From Deinococcus sp. QL22 (GTDB lineage Bacteria; Deinococcota; Deinococci; Deinococcales; Deinococcaceae), in the NCBI RefSeq assembly GCF_023370075.1, contig NZ_CP097150.1:434001-498000 (forward strand): a stretch of DNA of 64,000 bases, given 5' to 3'. Of the stretch, positions 8,421 through 16,638 are shown in pieces. Position 1 is the stretch's first letter. Each line of letters begins with the position of its first letter. A program made the position numbers and the translations under genes. The notes beneath the pieces were generated by a model. That model had not been told where the DNA came from, ran no database searches, and saw nothing but the letters and a program-made list of their open reading frames with translations.

Positions 8421-9014
8421 TCAAGCAGGCAGCAATTCACGCGGTGCAGCCTGGCTCGCCAATGCTTGCGTTTGTAGCCGGAACAGATCGTCTGGCCCCC
8501 ACAGCTTGACCCCATTGGCCCGCGCCAGCTCTACGGCTGCCCGCGTGTACCCCGGCCCACTCGTCACCACCACGGCCTCACTGCAGCGATACATAGCTTT
8601 TGAGGCGACGATCTCCTGCACCGCCTTGTTGCCCACGGTGTTGGTGGGGTAATGCTTGACCTGAATGGCCACCCGTGCCCGCTTGGGGCTGATGGCGATG
8701 ACGTCGGCCCCCTGGTCATTGCTGCCACGCGTCGCTTCTGCCTGCCAGCCGGGAAGGGCCGCAATCACCGCAGCCACGTGGAGTTCGAATTGACGATGGG
8801 AGAGGGAGTGCAAGTCGTGCAGGGCGAGCGTGCGGGCCTTTCGACGCGTGGCAGCATGCCACTGAACCCACACGGTCACGCCGAGCCCCAGAGCCCAGAC
8901 GCCCACCATGAGGGCTGGGAAGGTGTACCAGCCCAAGACCGTCAAGCCCCCCAGAAAGAGCAGCAGCACAGCCAGAGGAGGGAGGGGTTGTTGACGACGA
9001 CGACGGCGGGCCAT
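8421..9014 (-). CDS. Membrane-anchored Mrr-type restriction endonuclease
   Basis: 197 residues. Two hydrophobic helices lie at about 12-50 (LAVLLLFLGGLTVLGWYTF, then a second ending TVWVQW), followed by an Mrr_cat/PD-(D/E)XK nuclease domain at about 70-185. The active-site line is GADVIAI..RVAIQVKHY, giving the Asp and Gln-x-Lys of the Mrr family; the conserved helix after it is VGNKAVQEIVASKAMY. Mrr-family enzymes cut modified or foreign DNA. The transmembrane N-terminus would hold the nuclease at the inner face of the membrane. It is divergent from a lipoprotein gene with 125 bp between. No methyltransferase or other restriction gene is nearby. Confidence 0.85.
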   Translation of the reverse strand: MARRRRRQQPLPPLAVLLLFLGGLTVLGWYTFPALMVGVWALGLGVTVWVQWHAATRRKARTLALHDLHSLSHRQFELHVAAVIAALPGWQAEATRGSNDQGADVIAISPKRARVAIQVKHYPTNTVGNKAVQEIVASKAMYRCSEAVVVTSGPGYTRAAVELARANGVKLWGPDDLFRLQTQALASQAAPRELLPA

Positions 9015-9139
9015 GTGGGCACCTTAGCGCGTGAGGGACAGGGTTCTGGGCGCATAACCGCGCCGAGCGTAGATACCCCCACCGGGGGCAGGTGGCATCT
9101 GCGGCATCTGCTCCACAACCCAGCGCCTAGAGTGGCCGG

Positions 9140-10039
9140 GTGTTCAGAATCAGCCTTGCGATCCTTGCTGCCCTGTCGATGTTGACGGCCTGCGGTGGTA
9201 CCCCAACTCCGACAGTGGTGACGCCGCCAGCGCCGACACTTCCGCTGCGGCCTGCAGGGACACCGGATTACTACGTGATTGGTATTTCCGGAAAGTGCCT
9301 GTTTGATAAGTCGTGGCTTCCCTGCGGCAATCTCTTGCCCGCTGGCCTGCAACCACTCAACACTCAGAACAACTACAACTACTTAGCGCCTCGAAAAACC
9401 TTGAACATGATCGCTGAGGCCATTGCCACCAAGGGCTACAGCGTGCAGCCCCGGGGATACGCCGCCAGCCTGGAAGACCGGACGAACACCAGCTCTGGCA
9501 AGCTTGAAACGCATTCTGGCTTCATTTCGCTGACCCATGACGTGGCCCAGATCTACAGCACGGCCATTCGGGGCGTGTCCAACCCCTCCAAACTGGTGTT
9601 TGTTGCCCATTCACACGGCGTGGTCTGGGCCCACCTGTTCTCGATGCTGTATCCCCAAGTGCCGATTGAAATTCAGTTCGATTTCGATGGCGTCTGCGCC
9701 GACTGGCAGACGGATAATCAAGGAGATTTTGAGCGTCGAAACATTGGCAACATCACCGATTTCGAGGCCGTGTGCCGTACCAGAGCACTCGTCTTTGGTG
9801 GCAGTTCCACCGATATGCACAACATCACGCAGCCCAACGTGAAATACAACGTAGATCTTCAGTCCAGCGATCCTACTCTGCGTGACAGTGTGGACAACAA
9901 GAGACCAGACGGCAGTACCACTGGCATCTACGCCAAGAAGTTTTGGGATCTCCACTCGGGCATTACGCACCCTGGGAGTGACGGTCTAGACTACGCGGTC
10001 GGGTTAGCCGCCAGCTTGACGCCGTTTAAAGTGCCCTAG
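9140..10039 (+). CDS. Lipoprotein with alpha/beta-hydrolase fold
   Basis: 299 residues with a lipoprotein signal (hydrophobic core, then LTACGG at about residues 15-20) and a Pro/Thr linker. The hydrolase-type nucleophile elbow VAHSHGVVWAHL is near residue 155, with the Ser between two His residues. A conserved-looking end, SGITHPGSDGLDYAVGL, may supply the catalytic His. Predicted anchored to the membrane facing outward. The GTG start at 9140 has no clear ribosome site, but TAGAGT lies 6 bp before it, fitting leaderless expression. Lipase or esterase activity is inferred from the fold only. Confidence 0.72.
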   Translation: MFRISLAILAALSMLTACGGTPTPTVVTPPAPTLPLRPAGTPDYYVIGISGKCLFDKSWLPCGNLLPAGLQPLNTQNNYNYLAPRKTLNMIAEAIATKGYSVQPRGYAASLEDRTNTSSGKLETHSGFISLTHDVAQIYSTAIRGVSNPSKLVFVAHSHGVVWAHLFSMLYPQVPIEIQFDFDGVCADWQTDNQGDFERRNIGNITDFEAVCRTRALVFGGSSTDMHNITQPNVKYNVDLQSSDPTLRDSVDNKRPDGSTTGIYAKKFWDLHSGITHPGSDGLDYAVGLAASLTPFKVP

Positions 10040-10100
10040 AATTCTGCGCACTCCTCCGGAAAGAAGACCAGTGGTCGCATCAATGCTTGTTCGTTCAGAC

Positions 10101-10337
10101 TCAAATCACCTCTGGCTTGGCCTGCTCAGCAGCAGAGCGTTCCAGAGTGAACGCCAGCAAGCGGGCCAGCCCTTCATCCTGAGTCAGCGGCAGCCATCGC
10201 AGCATCATGCATCGCGTGGGTGACCGCCCGTGCTGCTCTCCCAGTGACCCGTTACAATCGTGCTCCAACACGTTGTTCAAGGCGGTCAGTTCTTGCTTCT
10301 GGCCTGCGCCTAAAGTCCGACTGAACGGCCCGACCAA
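10101..10337 (-). CDS. Small hypothetical protein downstream of S24 repressor
   Basis: 78 residues starting with TTG two bases after the stop of the repressor gene, so it may be translationally coupled to it. The text (LGAGQKQELTALNNVLEHD) looks helical. No family was recognised. It could be an accessory protein of the repressor or a chance ORF. Confidence 0.38.
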   Translation of the reverse strand: MVGPFSRTLGAGQKQELTALNNVLEHDCNGSLGEQHGRSPTRCMMLRWLPLTQDEGLARLLAFTLERSAAEQAKPEVI

Positions 10338-10339
10338 GC

Positions 10340-11029
10340 TTAAGGGGTCAACACGTTGCTGATCACCCGAACCACCCGCCCGAGCACGTGAGCCACCTGA
10401 TCGGGTGCAATCAAGGCCTGCTGGGGATCGGCCTCCGGGTTGGCACTGTCGAGGATGCCTCCGGGCCGGAGGCGTTTGACGACAAACCCGCCTTCGCGGA
10501 GCCGCGCCACCACCGGGAAATTGAGTTCCCCGGGCAGGAGGCGGTCTACGATAACGACGTCCCCTTGATAAATGGGATGTTTCCCGCCGGCCATGCTGTC
10601 CTCGTACACTCGAAACGCCATCAGTTCACGGTTGACCACAAAGGCCTGTTCCACATAGACGACCTCGCCGGACGGCGCCAGGTGCTCGGGGCCCGTGCCC
10701 ACACGACCTGCGACATAGAGGGGCAAGTGCTTCCCCGTGACCAGATCTGCACCGGGAGCGGACGGATCGATCAAATACAGCAGCTCATGCGTGGGCACAT
10801 CCAGGGCCACCGCCAATTTGATGAGGGTGTCGATGCTGGGGTTCGTCCACGCCCGGTTGGTGGTCGTGCGGCCCCGAACCAGTTCATAAATGCTGGTGCG
10901 GCCCACCTCCGCGTAATCGGCAAACTGCTTGACCGTCGGCAGACCGAGTGTCTGCATGCGCGTCGCAATCAAGGTGTTGAGTGGCCCGCGCAGCCGCGCC
11001 AGCTCATCCCGAGGAGAACGTGGTTCCAT
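10340..11029 (-). CDS. XRE-family repressor with S24 (LexA/CI-like) peptidase domain
   Basis: 229 residues. An N-terminal helix-turn-helix at about 30-75 (VKQFADYAEVGRTSIYELVRGR) is followed by an S24 self-cleaving domain: cleavage-site-like VAGRVGTG near 107, Ser in YEDSMAGGKHPIYQGD near 148, Lys in FVVKRLRPGG near 187. Proteins of this design repress genes until auto-cleavage is triggered, as in LexA and phage CI. ATG 11029 is preceded at 7 bp by TACGCT, a possible -10 box for a leaderless message. That box overlaps inverted GTACGC/GCGTAC half-sites, which suggests auto-repression. No other phage gene was seen nearby, so the controlled genes are unknown. Confidence 0.9.
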   Translation of the reverse strand: MEPRSPRDELARLRGPLNTLIATRMQTLGLPTVKQFADYAEVGRTSIYELVRGRTTTNRAWTNPSIDTLIKLAVALDVPTHELLYLIDPSAPGADLVTGKHLPLYVAGRVGTGPEHLAPSGEVVYVEQAFVVNRELMAFRVYEDSMAGGKHPIYQGDVVIVDRLLPGELNFPVVARLREGGFVVKRLRPGGILDSANPEADPQQALIAPDQVAHVLGRVVRVISNVLTP

Positions 11030-11036
11030 ACGGAGA

Positions 11037-11065
11037 AGCGTACACTAAAGTACGCATTTGCGTAC
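11037..11065 (-). promoter_or_regulatory. Probable operators of the S24 repressor
   Basis: Perfect palindrome GTACGCATTTGCGTAC at 11050-11065, overlapping a second dyad GCGTAC-N6-GTACGC at 11038-11055, so three half-sites share two dyads. They cover the putative -10 region just upstream of the repressor start. Confidence 0.65.
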
Positions 11066-11283
11066 AGATTAGCCCGTTGACGCCCCCTCAGCACCAGACG
11101 ACGCTGCTTCAAGACGCAGTCCCAAAACCCTGAATTACAGCTACTAGAGGGCATCTCTCCAGCGTGACTGTCTGGGCGACGCTGAACAGTTCAGTGATCT
11201 TCACCAACCGCATTTTCGGACAGACACCGTTGAACGGCTGCCCTCCATCTTGGAGCACACCCTGCTCCCCAGGACGAGCGGCG

Positions 11284-11373
11284 GTACTCCACGGGGTAGA
11301 CCTTCACCATCACCGGGTTGATTCTGGCGCTAGAGAGCAAACTGGGCAGCTCTTGAATGGTCATGCCCCACCG
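11284..11373 (-). pseudogene. Possible aldo/keto reductase remnant
   Basis: Minus-strand codons read MTIQELPSLLSSARINPV, resembling the stretch of aldo/keto reductases where SNF.x.QLEELLS.ARI.P occurs. The frame then drifts and there is no start or active-site motif. It is too short to be certain. Confidence 0.35.
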
Positions 11374-11423
11374 CTCATTGACTCAGCGCGAGAAAACGAA
11401 TGGTTCAGCTCTCATATTTGCTA

Positions 11424-11441
11424 ACTTGCTTGCAAGCAAGT
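11424..11441. promoter_or_regulatory. 18-bp perfect palindrome
   Basis: ACTTGCTTGCAAGCAAGT is a perfect palindrome in an AT-rich intergenic stretch, followed at about 30 bp by TATGATAT. It could be the operator of a dimeric repressor whose gene has been lost or lies elsewhere. Confidence 0.4.
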
Positions 11442-11712
11442 ATGAATCAATGCCAATTTTATGGAAGTTGTACTATGATATGACTCTAGAGATGAGTTCA
11501 ACCCCGAGGTAATCAGGACAGCGGTGTGGTGCCCCATACACTGCCGTGTCCACAGCATCAGGCACCTGAACGGCGGCCGATGATTTGGTGAGTTTCACTT
11601 TGCCCCGCTCAGAAGGGGTCAGACTAGAGTTGGAACAGACATCCCTGGTAAGCGGTCATCCGCGTAAAGGGTCAACGTCTCGTACTGCTAGGCTTCCAAA
11701 CACTCTGTGACG

Positions 11713-11739
11713 CCCGGAGAAACCAACGGTTTCTCCGGG
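11713..11739 (+). terminator. Terminator-like hairpin
   Basis: Perfect 12-bp stem CCCGGAGAAACC with loop AAC, followed by CCTTAAG. There is no T tract and no clear upstream gene on either strand, so it may be left over from a lost gene. Confidence 0.5.
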
Positions 11740-11981
11740 CCTTAAGTCTTCGATGGCCTCACCACAGCGGATTCTCAGCTACCCTGCAGGAACTTTAAAA
11801 GATTCGTATCGCTATCACCAGCCCGCAGAAGAGAGAACGTGCGACTGCTGGAATCCTTTCCGGAGAAATCCAAGCAGGTCCATGCTTGGATACAGGGCCT
11901 GCTCGGTGAAGCGCTGGGGAACGTCACTGAGCGGGATAAGAGGTCGGGAACTTATTGTTCTCATACTGCGTAGATGTGTTC

Positions 11982-13421
11982 ATGAGTGATTTTCCTGATG
12001 ATCAGTCCTTCTCGGGGTCGACCCCGGCCGCTACGCTGTACTACGTCGCACACATCAGTGCCGTTCACGAAGCCCCCGCTATGGGGGTGTGGTTGAACCT
12101 GCCCGACGTCTCGGCTTCCGCCGCTGCCTTCACTCGTGACTTCACCGACGTGTACCCCGAACGAAGCCTCGACCACCTTCTGCCCCAACACTTCGTCGCC
12201 GTCAACCGGGACGAACTCCAAGCCTTCGCCCAGAAGAAGGGCAGCACGCTGCAGGTCGACCGCAACCCCTTCGGCACTCTGTACTGGGTGGAATACCAGC
12301 TCCCAGCCGTCGCATGGCCGGACCTCCCTGTAGACATGCCCTTGGGCTCTTGGATCATTCAGACCGACGGCGTACATATCCTCGCCTCGCTCCCTCTCCC
12401 TCAGCAACTCTCGCCTGCGCTCCTGCGCCTCAACTCATTCCCGCGGCAAGTGACCCAAGCACTCCAAGACGAGTTCAGCGCGTGGACCCTCGACGACGAG
12501 CGGCTGGCACTCGGCTGGAACTGGCATGGCCTCCCGGCGTCGCGTCCACTCTATGGCGGGTTTATCTATCAACTGCCGGACACGGGCCTCGTGATGAGCG
12601 GTGAGAGCACGCTGAGTTCCAGCATTCAGACCTACGTCGGGACTGACCTGACCAAGCACCTCCCGATGATCTTGGCAGACACCCTCACCCTGCGCTTCAC
12701 GACCCGGATCTTGAGCGCAACCCTGAATCAGACGGGGAGCCTAACCGTTGATCCGGACGACCTCCCCCTCAATCTCGACGATCCCAATCAGCGGAAGCAG
12801 CACCAGACGAAGCTGCTCGAATCTTGGCGAAAAATCAGTGAGATGCAGCGGACGCTGGACGCCGTGGACGACGTGTTGCTGGCGGGGCGGACTTGGATCA
12901 CCTCACTGGAAGGGCTTAAACAGCGTGGCTTCGGGCGGAAGCCGACTGGACCGCTGCCATCCCTGCGCATACACCTGCATGGCCCGTACGACGCGACCAT
13001 GGAGCACGTGCAGGGCGTCGGCATGGTCCTGAAGCCAAGCACCCGGATCAGCCTGAGTGGCCGTGACCTGCCCATGGACGGCTTGAAACGCGTTATCCGC
13101 AACGTGGATCAGTACCGTGTGCGACTGGGTCGGCAAGCGGCCACGGTCAAGGAGGGGGTCAATATTCAGAACAGCCTGATGTCCGCCCGATCGGCCGAGC
13201 AGAGCACGCAGGCCACAATTAAGGGGCTCGCCGTGGCACGCATTGGCGTTGTAATTTCGACTGCTGCAGTACTCGTCGCCCTTGTGTCAATCGCCCTAAC
13301 CGTCAACTCGAATAAGGGCACGTTGTCTGCTGCACCACCGGCTCAGTCGGAGCAGGGAGCGGCAACTACAGATTCCTCTTTCGGTGTCAGCTACCCACAA
13401 CGTCGATCCTCGCCACGATAA
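11982..13421 (+). CDS. Hypothetical protein with one C-terminal transmembrane helix
   Basis: 479 residues from ATG 11982 (MSDFPDDQSFSGS). Residues 1-415 or so are predicted soluble and of mixed structure. A helical, possibly coiled region (LLESWRKISEMQRTLDAVDDVLL) lies near 275-300. A single membrane helix at about 420-445 (VVISTAAVLVALVSIALTV) is followed by a short Ser/Pro-rich tail. This is the layout of a tail-anchored protein facing the cytoplasm. No enzymatic motif or known family was recognised, the ribosome site is weak, and no neighbour gives a clear context. Confidence 0.7.
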   Translation: MSDFPDDQSFSGSTPAATLYYVAHISAVHEAPAMGVWLNLPDVSASAAAFTRDFTDVYPERSLDHLLPQHFVAVNRDELQAFAQKKGSTLQVDRNPFGTLYWVEYQLPAVAWPDLPVDMPLGSWIIQTDGVHILASLPLPQQLSPALLRLNSFPRQVTQALQDEFSAWTLDDERLALGWNWHGLPASRPLYGGFIYQLPDTGLVMSGESTLSSSIQTYVGTDLTKHLPMILADTLTLRFTTRILSATLNQTGSLTVDPDDLPLNLDDPNQRKQHQTKLLESWRKISEMQRTLDAVDDVLLAGRTWITSLEGLKQRGFGRKPTGPLPSLRIHLHGPYDATMEHVQGVGMVLKPSTRISLSGRDLPMDGLKRVIRNVDQYRVRLGRQAATVKEGVNIQNSLMSARSAEQSTQATIKGLAVARIGVVISTAAVLVALVSIALTVNSNKGTLSAAPPAQSEQGAATTDSSFGVSYPQRRSSPR

Positions 13422-14257
13422 TGCGGCGAGGCGCCCAACAGGCAGAGTGGAAACACGTTTTGAACGGCGTGCGGGCGAGCGGCTGACGCCGACTGGGCGT
13501 CCGGAAAGACCATCACGGTGCCACCCGGCGGAGTTGCGTCACCTGCCGGGCATGTCAGCGGCTGCCGCCAAGCTGCTCTTGCTGGTGGTCATCCCTCCTG
13601 ACTGGGACGCCGATCCAGCCGGGGTCAAGGAATTTCGCCGGTGTCTGGTAGACAAGTACGGCGCGAGGATGAATCTGCGCCAGGCCCGGGTGGCGATGCG
13701 CAGTCCTCTGGCGCTGTACTTCGGCGCGTGGCCACTGGGAACCATCTGGTAGGGGTCACGCAAGAGTTAGAACGCAACATTCGCGGTAAGGATGGAATAG
13801 TGTCAGGTTGACGTTCAGACCCGGCTTGACAGGTGTCCGATTTAGGTGAAACGGACTTCAACTGGGCAAGTAAAGGCTGTGTTGATCGCACGGCACGAGC
13901 GTGAGAATGGGGTACACCCAAAACTGACACAGAAGGAAACTGGGAACGGTGCCTCTCCAGTCGGTGTAAATGCCCCCTTGTTGCCCAACCCTCCCGTCAT
14001 TCCCTCCTCCCTTGTGGGCAAAGGAATGAACTCGGCATCAAGCCGGGAGGAAGTGCGCACGAGGTGCCCGCGTGAACCTGCTGATTATCCGCTCGAGCGG
14101 CGACTACCTGGGGTTCTGGCGACGCGGCTGAGCAGCGTGGGGCGACCAGATAGGCTCCCTTGATACTGCGTCATCAGGGGCTTTGGAGGGACAGCGGCCA
14201 AGTGGAGAAGGTGCTGGTTCCAGACGATGACGATTCGGGATGACTTCCAGATACAGC
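13422..14257. other. About 830 bp without a convincing gene
   Basis: Two weak plus-strand frames (13384-13752 and 13846-14163) have Arg/Pro-rich or irregular composition, no good ribosome site and no recognisable domain. No hairpin or repeat stands out. Confidence 0.5.
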
Positions 14258-14842
14258 TCAGCTCCCCAGTTCGCGCAGGATACGGGCCGTGAGCTCGACG
14301 TGTTCGGTGAACTGATTCAAAGCCAGCGTGGCCAGGTGCCGCCCCTGCTGCTCGGGGAAGGTGGGCTCGCTCGGGGTGGTGTTGGCCAGGTACGTCGTGG
14401 CCAGGTCACGTAGGAAGACGTGATTCTCGTACTGGGCCGTGACGTAAGCCCGGTCGAAGTCCAGTCCTGGCGCCGCCGTTTCAATCTTCGTCAGAGTGGC
14501 CCGCGCCTTAGCGTCCATCGGCGGCACCGGGGTCTTCAGTTCCTTCAGCACCGTGGTCACGGCGATAGCCTCCCGCAGCTCGAAGCGGGCGAACTCGCGG
14601 GCGTTCGCCTGGGTGGCCCGCTCCACCGCCAGCTGACTGACCATCCTGGAGAGGGTGGCTGGCCCGATCACGCCCATGCGGAAGTCCTTTTCCGTCATCC
14701 CGGCTTTCATGGCCATGCCAGCGCCGCCAGCCCGCGCGGGAATACCCAGACCCAGCAGGCCCAGGCCTAGACCGGCGGCGGTCAGGCGTCCCAGAACGGT
14801 GCGGCGATCGGTGGTGTCAACAGCAGATTCACGCTTGGTCAT
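14258..14842 (-). CDS. DUF4142-family protein, Tat-exported
   Basis: 194 residues from ATG 14842 (MTKRESAVDTTDRRTVL), with AAAGGA 6 bp upstream. A Tat-like signal (DRRTVLGRLTAAGLGLGLLGLG, cut near ARAGG) is followed by a ferritin-like four-helix DUF4142 domain: DFRMGVIGPATLSRMVSQLAVERATQ, REFARFELREAIAV, YVTAQYENHVFLRDL, TLALNQFTEHVELTARIL. DUF4142 proteins are periplasmic or outer-surface helical bundles, often near sigma/anti-sigma genes; their activity is not established. It lies 140 bp downstream of the sigma-like gene and the alpha/beta hydrolase on the same strand. Confidence 0.85.
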   Translation of the reverse strand: MTKRESAVDTTDRRTVLGRLTAAGLGLGLLGLGIPARAGGAGMAMKAGMTEKDFRMGVIGPATLSRMVSQLAVERATQANAREFARFELREAIAVTTVLKELKTPVPPMDAKARATLTKIETAAPGLDFDRAYVTAQYENHVFLRDLATTYLANTTPSEPTFPEQQGRHLATLALNQFTEHVELTARILRELGS

Positions 14843-14983
14843 GGTGTCCTTTGAGACGTGTCCGACAGGATGCAGGACGACGTGGGAGAGTGAGGACACG
14901 GCCTCGGCTGACAGACGGGTGACGAAGCAAGGCGGACAGGCAAGGGGTTACAGGGCAGGAGATGACGGAACGCCGCTGTCCGT

Positions 14984-15277
14984 TCATGCTGGGCGAAGTG
15001 ACCGGTGGGCCAGGATCAGCATCCAGGTGCGGGCGTCTAAGCAGCTCCGGGAGTGGCACTCCGCGTGCCGCCAGATCGCCAGGAAGGCGTCCTGAACGCC
15101 CTGATCGAGATTGGCGACCTGAGTTCTATGGGCCAGGGCGTACACTGCCGGGGCGTAGCGGCGGTGCAGTTCCCGCAGCGCGTCTTCGTCCCGGAGCGCC
15201 AGCGCACACAGCAGCTCAGCATCCGAGCCCCCTACCCAGGGCATGGGCAGGAAGTCAGGGTCAAGTGCGGCCGCCAT
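14984..15277 (-). CDS. Truncated ECF-sigma-like protein, region 2 only
   Basis: 97 residues from ATG 15277 (MAAALDPDFLP). Residues 20-90 resemble sigma-70 region 2 of ECF factors: LCALALRDEDALRELHRRYAPAVYALAHR, then VQDAFLAIWRHA (region 2.2-like, DAF..IW) and ARTWMLILAHR (region 2.3/2.4-like). It stops at SLRPA with no linker or region 4, and no region 4 is found in another frame downstream. It begins 11 bp after the hydrolase stop, so it is co-transcribed. It may be a decayed ECF sigma or a free region-2 regulator; a second similar protein is encoded at 29237. Confidence 0.6.
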   Translation of the reverse strand: MAAALDPDFLPMPWVGGSDAELLCALALRDEDALRELHRRYAPAVYALAHRTQVANLDQGVQDAFLAIWRHAECHSRSCLDARTWMLILAHRSLRPA

Positions 15278-15288
15278 GATGAACGCGC

Positions 15289-16173
15289 TCAGCGGATCGA
15301 CTTGGCCCAGGCGATGATGGCGGCGTTCATGGCGCCGGCCTTCTCGTAGATGGCCGCGTGCGCGGCCCCAGGAACGATCACCAGCTTGGAGCCCGCGATG
15401 TTCTGCTGCATCTTCACCGAGAACTCCGGCGGGTAGACGGTGTCTTCCAGCCCCTCCAAGATCAGCGTGGGCACTGTGATGGTCTTCAAGGTGGGAATGG
15501 AGTCCGGTCGAGTCGCCAGCACGGTTGCGCCTGCCACGTCTCCGGCCACACTGGCCTGACTCACAATGCCGGTCAGGAACAGGGCGTCGGCTGGCCGGCG
15601 TGCGCGGGTGTCGCCGGTCAGCATGTCCTTGAGCAGTTCGGGCGCCAGTGACTGGGGGCCGAAGGTACTCGCCTTCTGCGCCATGCCTTTCCAGATGTTC
15701 TGCTCGACGATCCCGGCGGGATTGGCCAGCGTGTCGATCAGGATCATCCCCAGGAAGCGCCCCGGCGCGGTGCGCCACATTTCAAAGGTGATGGGCCCGC
15801 CCATGCTCATGCCGCCGATGATCGCTTGGGGGACATTCAATTGATCCATGACGGCCAAGGCGTCCAGGGCGTAGGTCTTGAGGCTGCCGGCATCACTCGC
15901 TGGGGCCACGCTCTGGCCGTACCCGCGGTGGTCGATGGTGATCACACGGTAATCGGCCGCTGCCAGAGCGTCGCGGTTACGGGCGAAGAGCTCGCCGCTC
16001 AATGGATAGCCGTGCAGCAGCAGCATCGGGATGCCTGTACCAACCGACACGTAGTGGATCTGCGCCCCATTCACGTCCAGCATCCCCTCCTGCCGGGGCA
16101 TGGTGCCGCCGCCAGCGAGTGCGGTCGAGGAGATCACAGCAGACAGGGAGGCCAGCAGCAGTCGGGGTCTCAT
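15289..16173 (-). CDS. Secreted alpha/beta hydrolase
   Basis: 294 residues from ATG 16173 (MRPRLLLASLSAVISS), with AAGGACACCCT upstream and a Sec signal peptide ending near ALAGG. Hydrolase landmarks are the oxyanion loop LLLHGYPLSG, nucleophile elbow GGMSMGG (Ser), acid LEGLEDTVYPPE (Asp) and PGAAHAAIYEKA (His). The layout resembles haloperoxidase/epoxide-hydrolase-like enzymes and aminoacrylate hydrolases; the substrate is unknown. It heads a minus-strand unit with the sigma-like gene and probably the DUF4142 gene. Confidence 0.88.
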   Translation of the reverse strand: MRPRLLLASLSAVISSTALAGGGTMPRQEGMLDVNGAQIHYVSVGTGIPMLLLHGYPLSGELFARNRDALAAADYRVITIDHRGYGQSVAPASDAGSLKTYALDALAVMDQLNVPQAIIGGMSMGGPITFEMWRTAPGRFLGMILIDTLANPAGIVEQNIWKGMAQKASTFGPQSLAPELLKDMLTGDTRARRPADALFLTGIVSQASVAGDVAGATVLATRPDSIPTLKTITVPTLILEGLEDTVYPPEFSVKMQQNIAGSKLVIVPGAAHAAIYEKAGAMNAAIIAWAKSIR

Positions 16174-16638
16174 AGGGTGTCCTTCGCAGTGCCACGGCAG
16201 GAAAAGCACCTGAGGTGGAGTGCTGATTTATACTCTTCGCAGCTTAAGTGATAGATGAAAGGACATCGTACATCACACCTTGGGATGATCTACAGCGTAT
16301 CCAGAGCAAACGCAGGGAATTCAATTCGCCCAGCCAGCGGGAGTGCCAGCAGCTCGGGCGCCCCCGCTCCCGGCGTACTCCAGTCCACAATTACCCGACG
16401 ACCCTGCGCGACATCAGGGTTGGCCGCCCAACGCGACTCGAACTCGACCTGGCAGGGCCGTTCGTCAGCCAAGGTATACCCCAACTGAACAAAACGAGCT
16501 GCTGGTGGACACAAAGCATGGGTCCAATTGGAATTCTTTTCGGCTTTTATGGACACCTATCAAAGCAAGTCTAATCTCAACTGGACACAGGAATATGTCT
16601 TAGCGGGAAATCCTGGTCGAACGCTAGCGTGACCCCGT
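16174..16638. other. Intergenic stretch of about 460 bp
   Basis: A minus-strand frame at 16290-16556 (88 codons, FVQLGYTLADERPCQVEFESRW) has protein-like composition, but no ribosome site or family was recognised; it may be a gene fragment. Nothing else was identified. Confidence 0.4.

Larger units (their letters stand above)
11066..11981. other. Largely gene-free stretch with degraded DNA
   Basis: No intact gene is convincing here. It holds a short aldo/keto-reductase-like scrap on the minus strand (11284-11373), an 18-bp perfect palindrome (11424-11441) and a terminator-like hairpin (11713-11739). A weak 78-codon plus-strand frame at 11753-11989 has an unusual composition and is not supported. 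Confidence 0.6.

Noticed and set aside
13384..13752. 122-codon plus-strand frame after the tail-anchored protein gene
   Set aside because: Overlaps the previous gene, no ribosome site, irregular composition; insufficient support.
15300..15778. N-terminal extension of the sigma-like frame inside the hydrolase gene
   Set aside because: Arg/Gly/Asp-rich translation antisense-like to codon use of the alpha/beta hydrolase; the hydrolase is clearly the real gene there.
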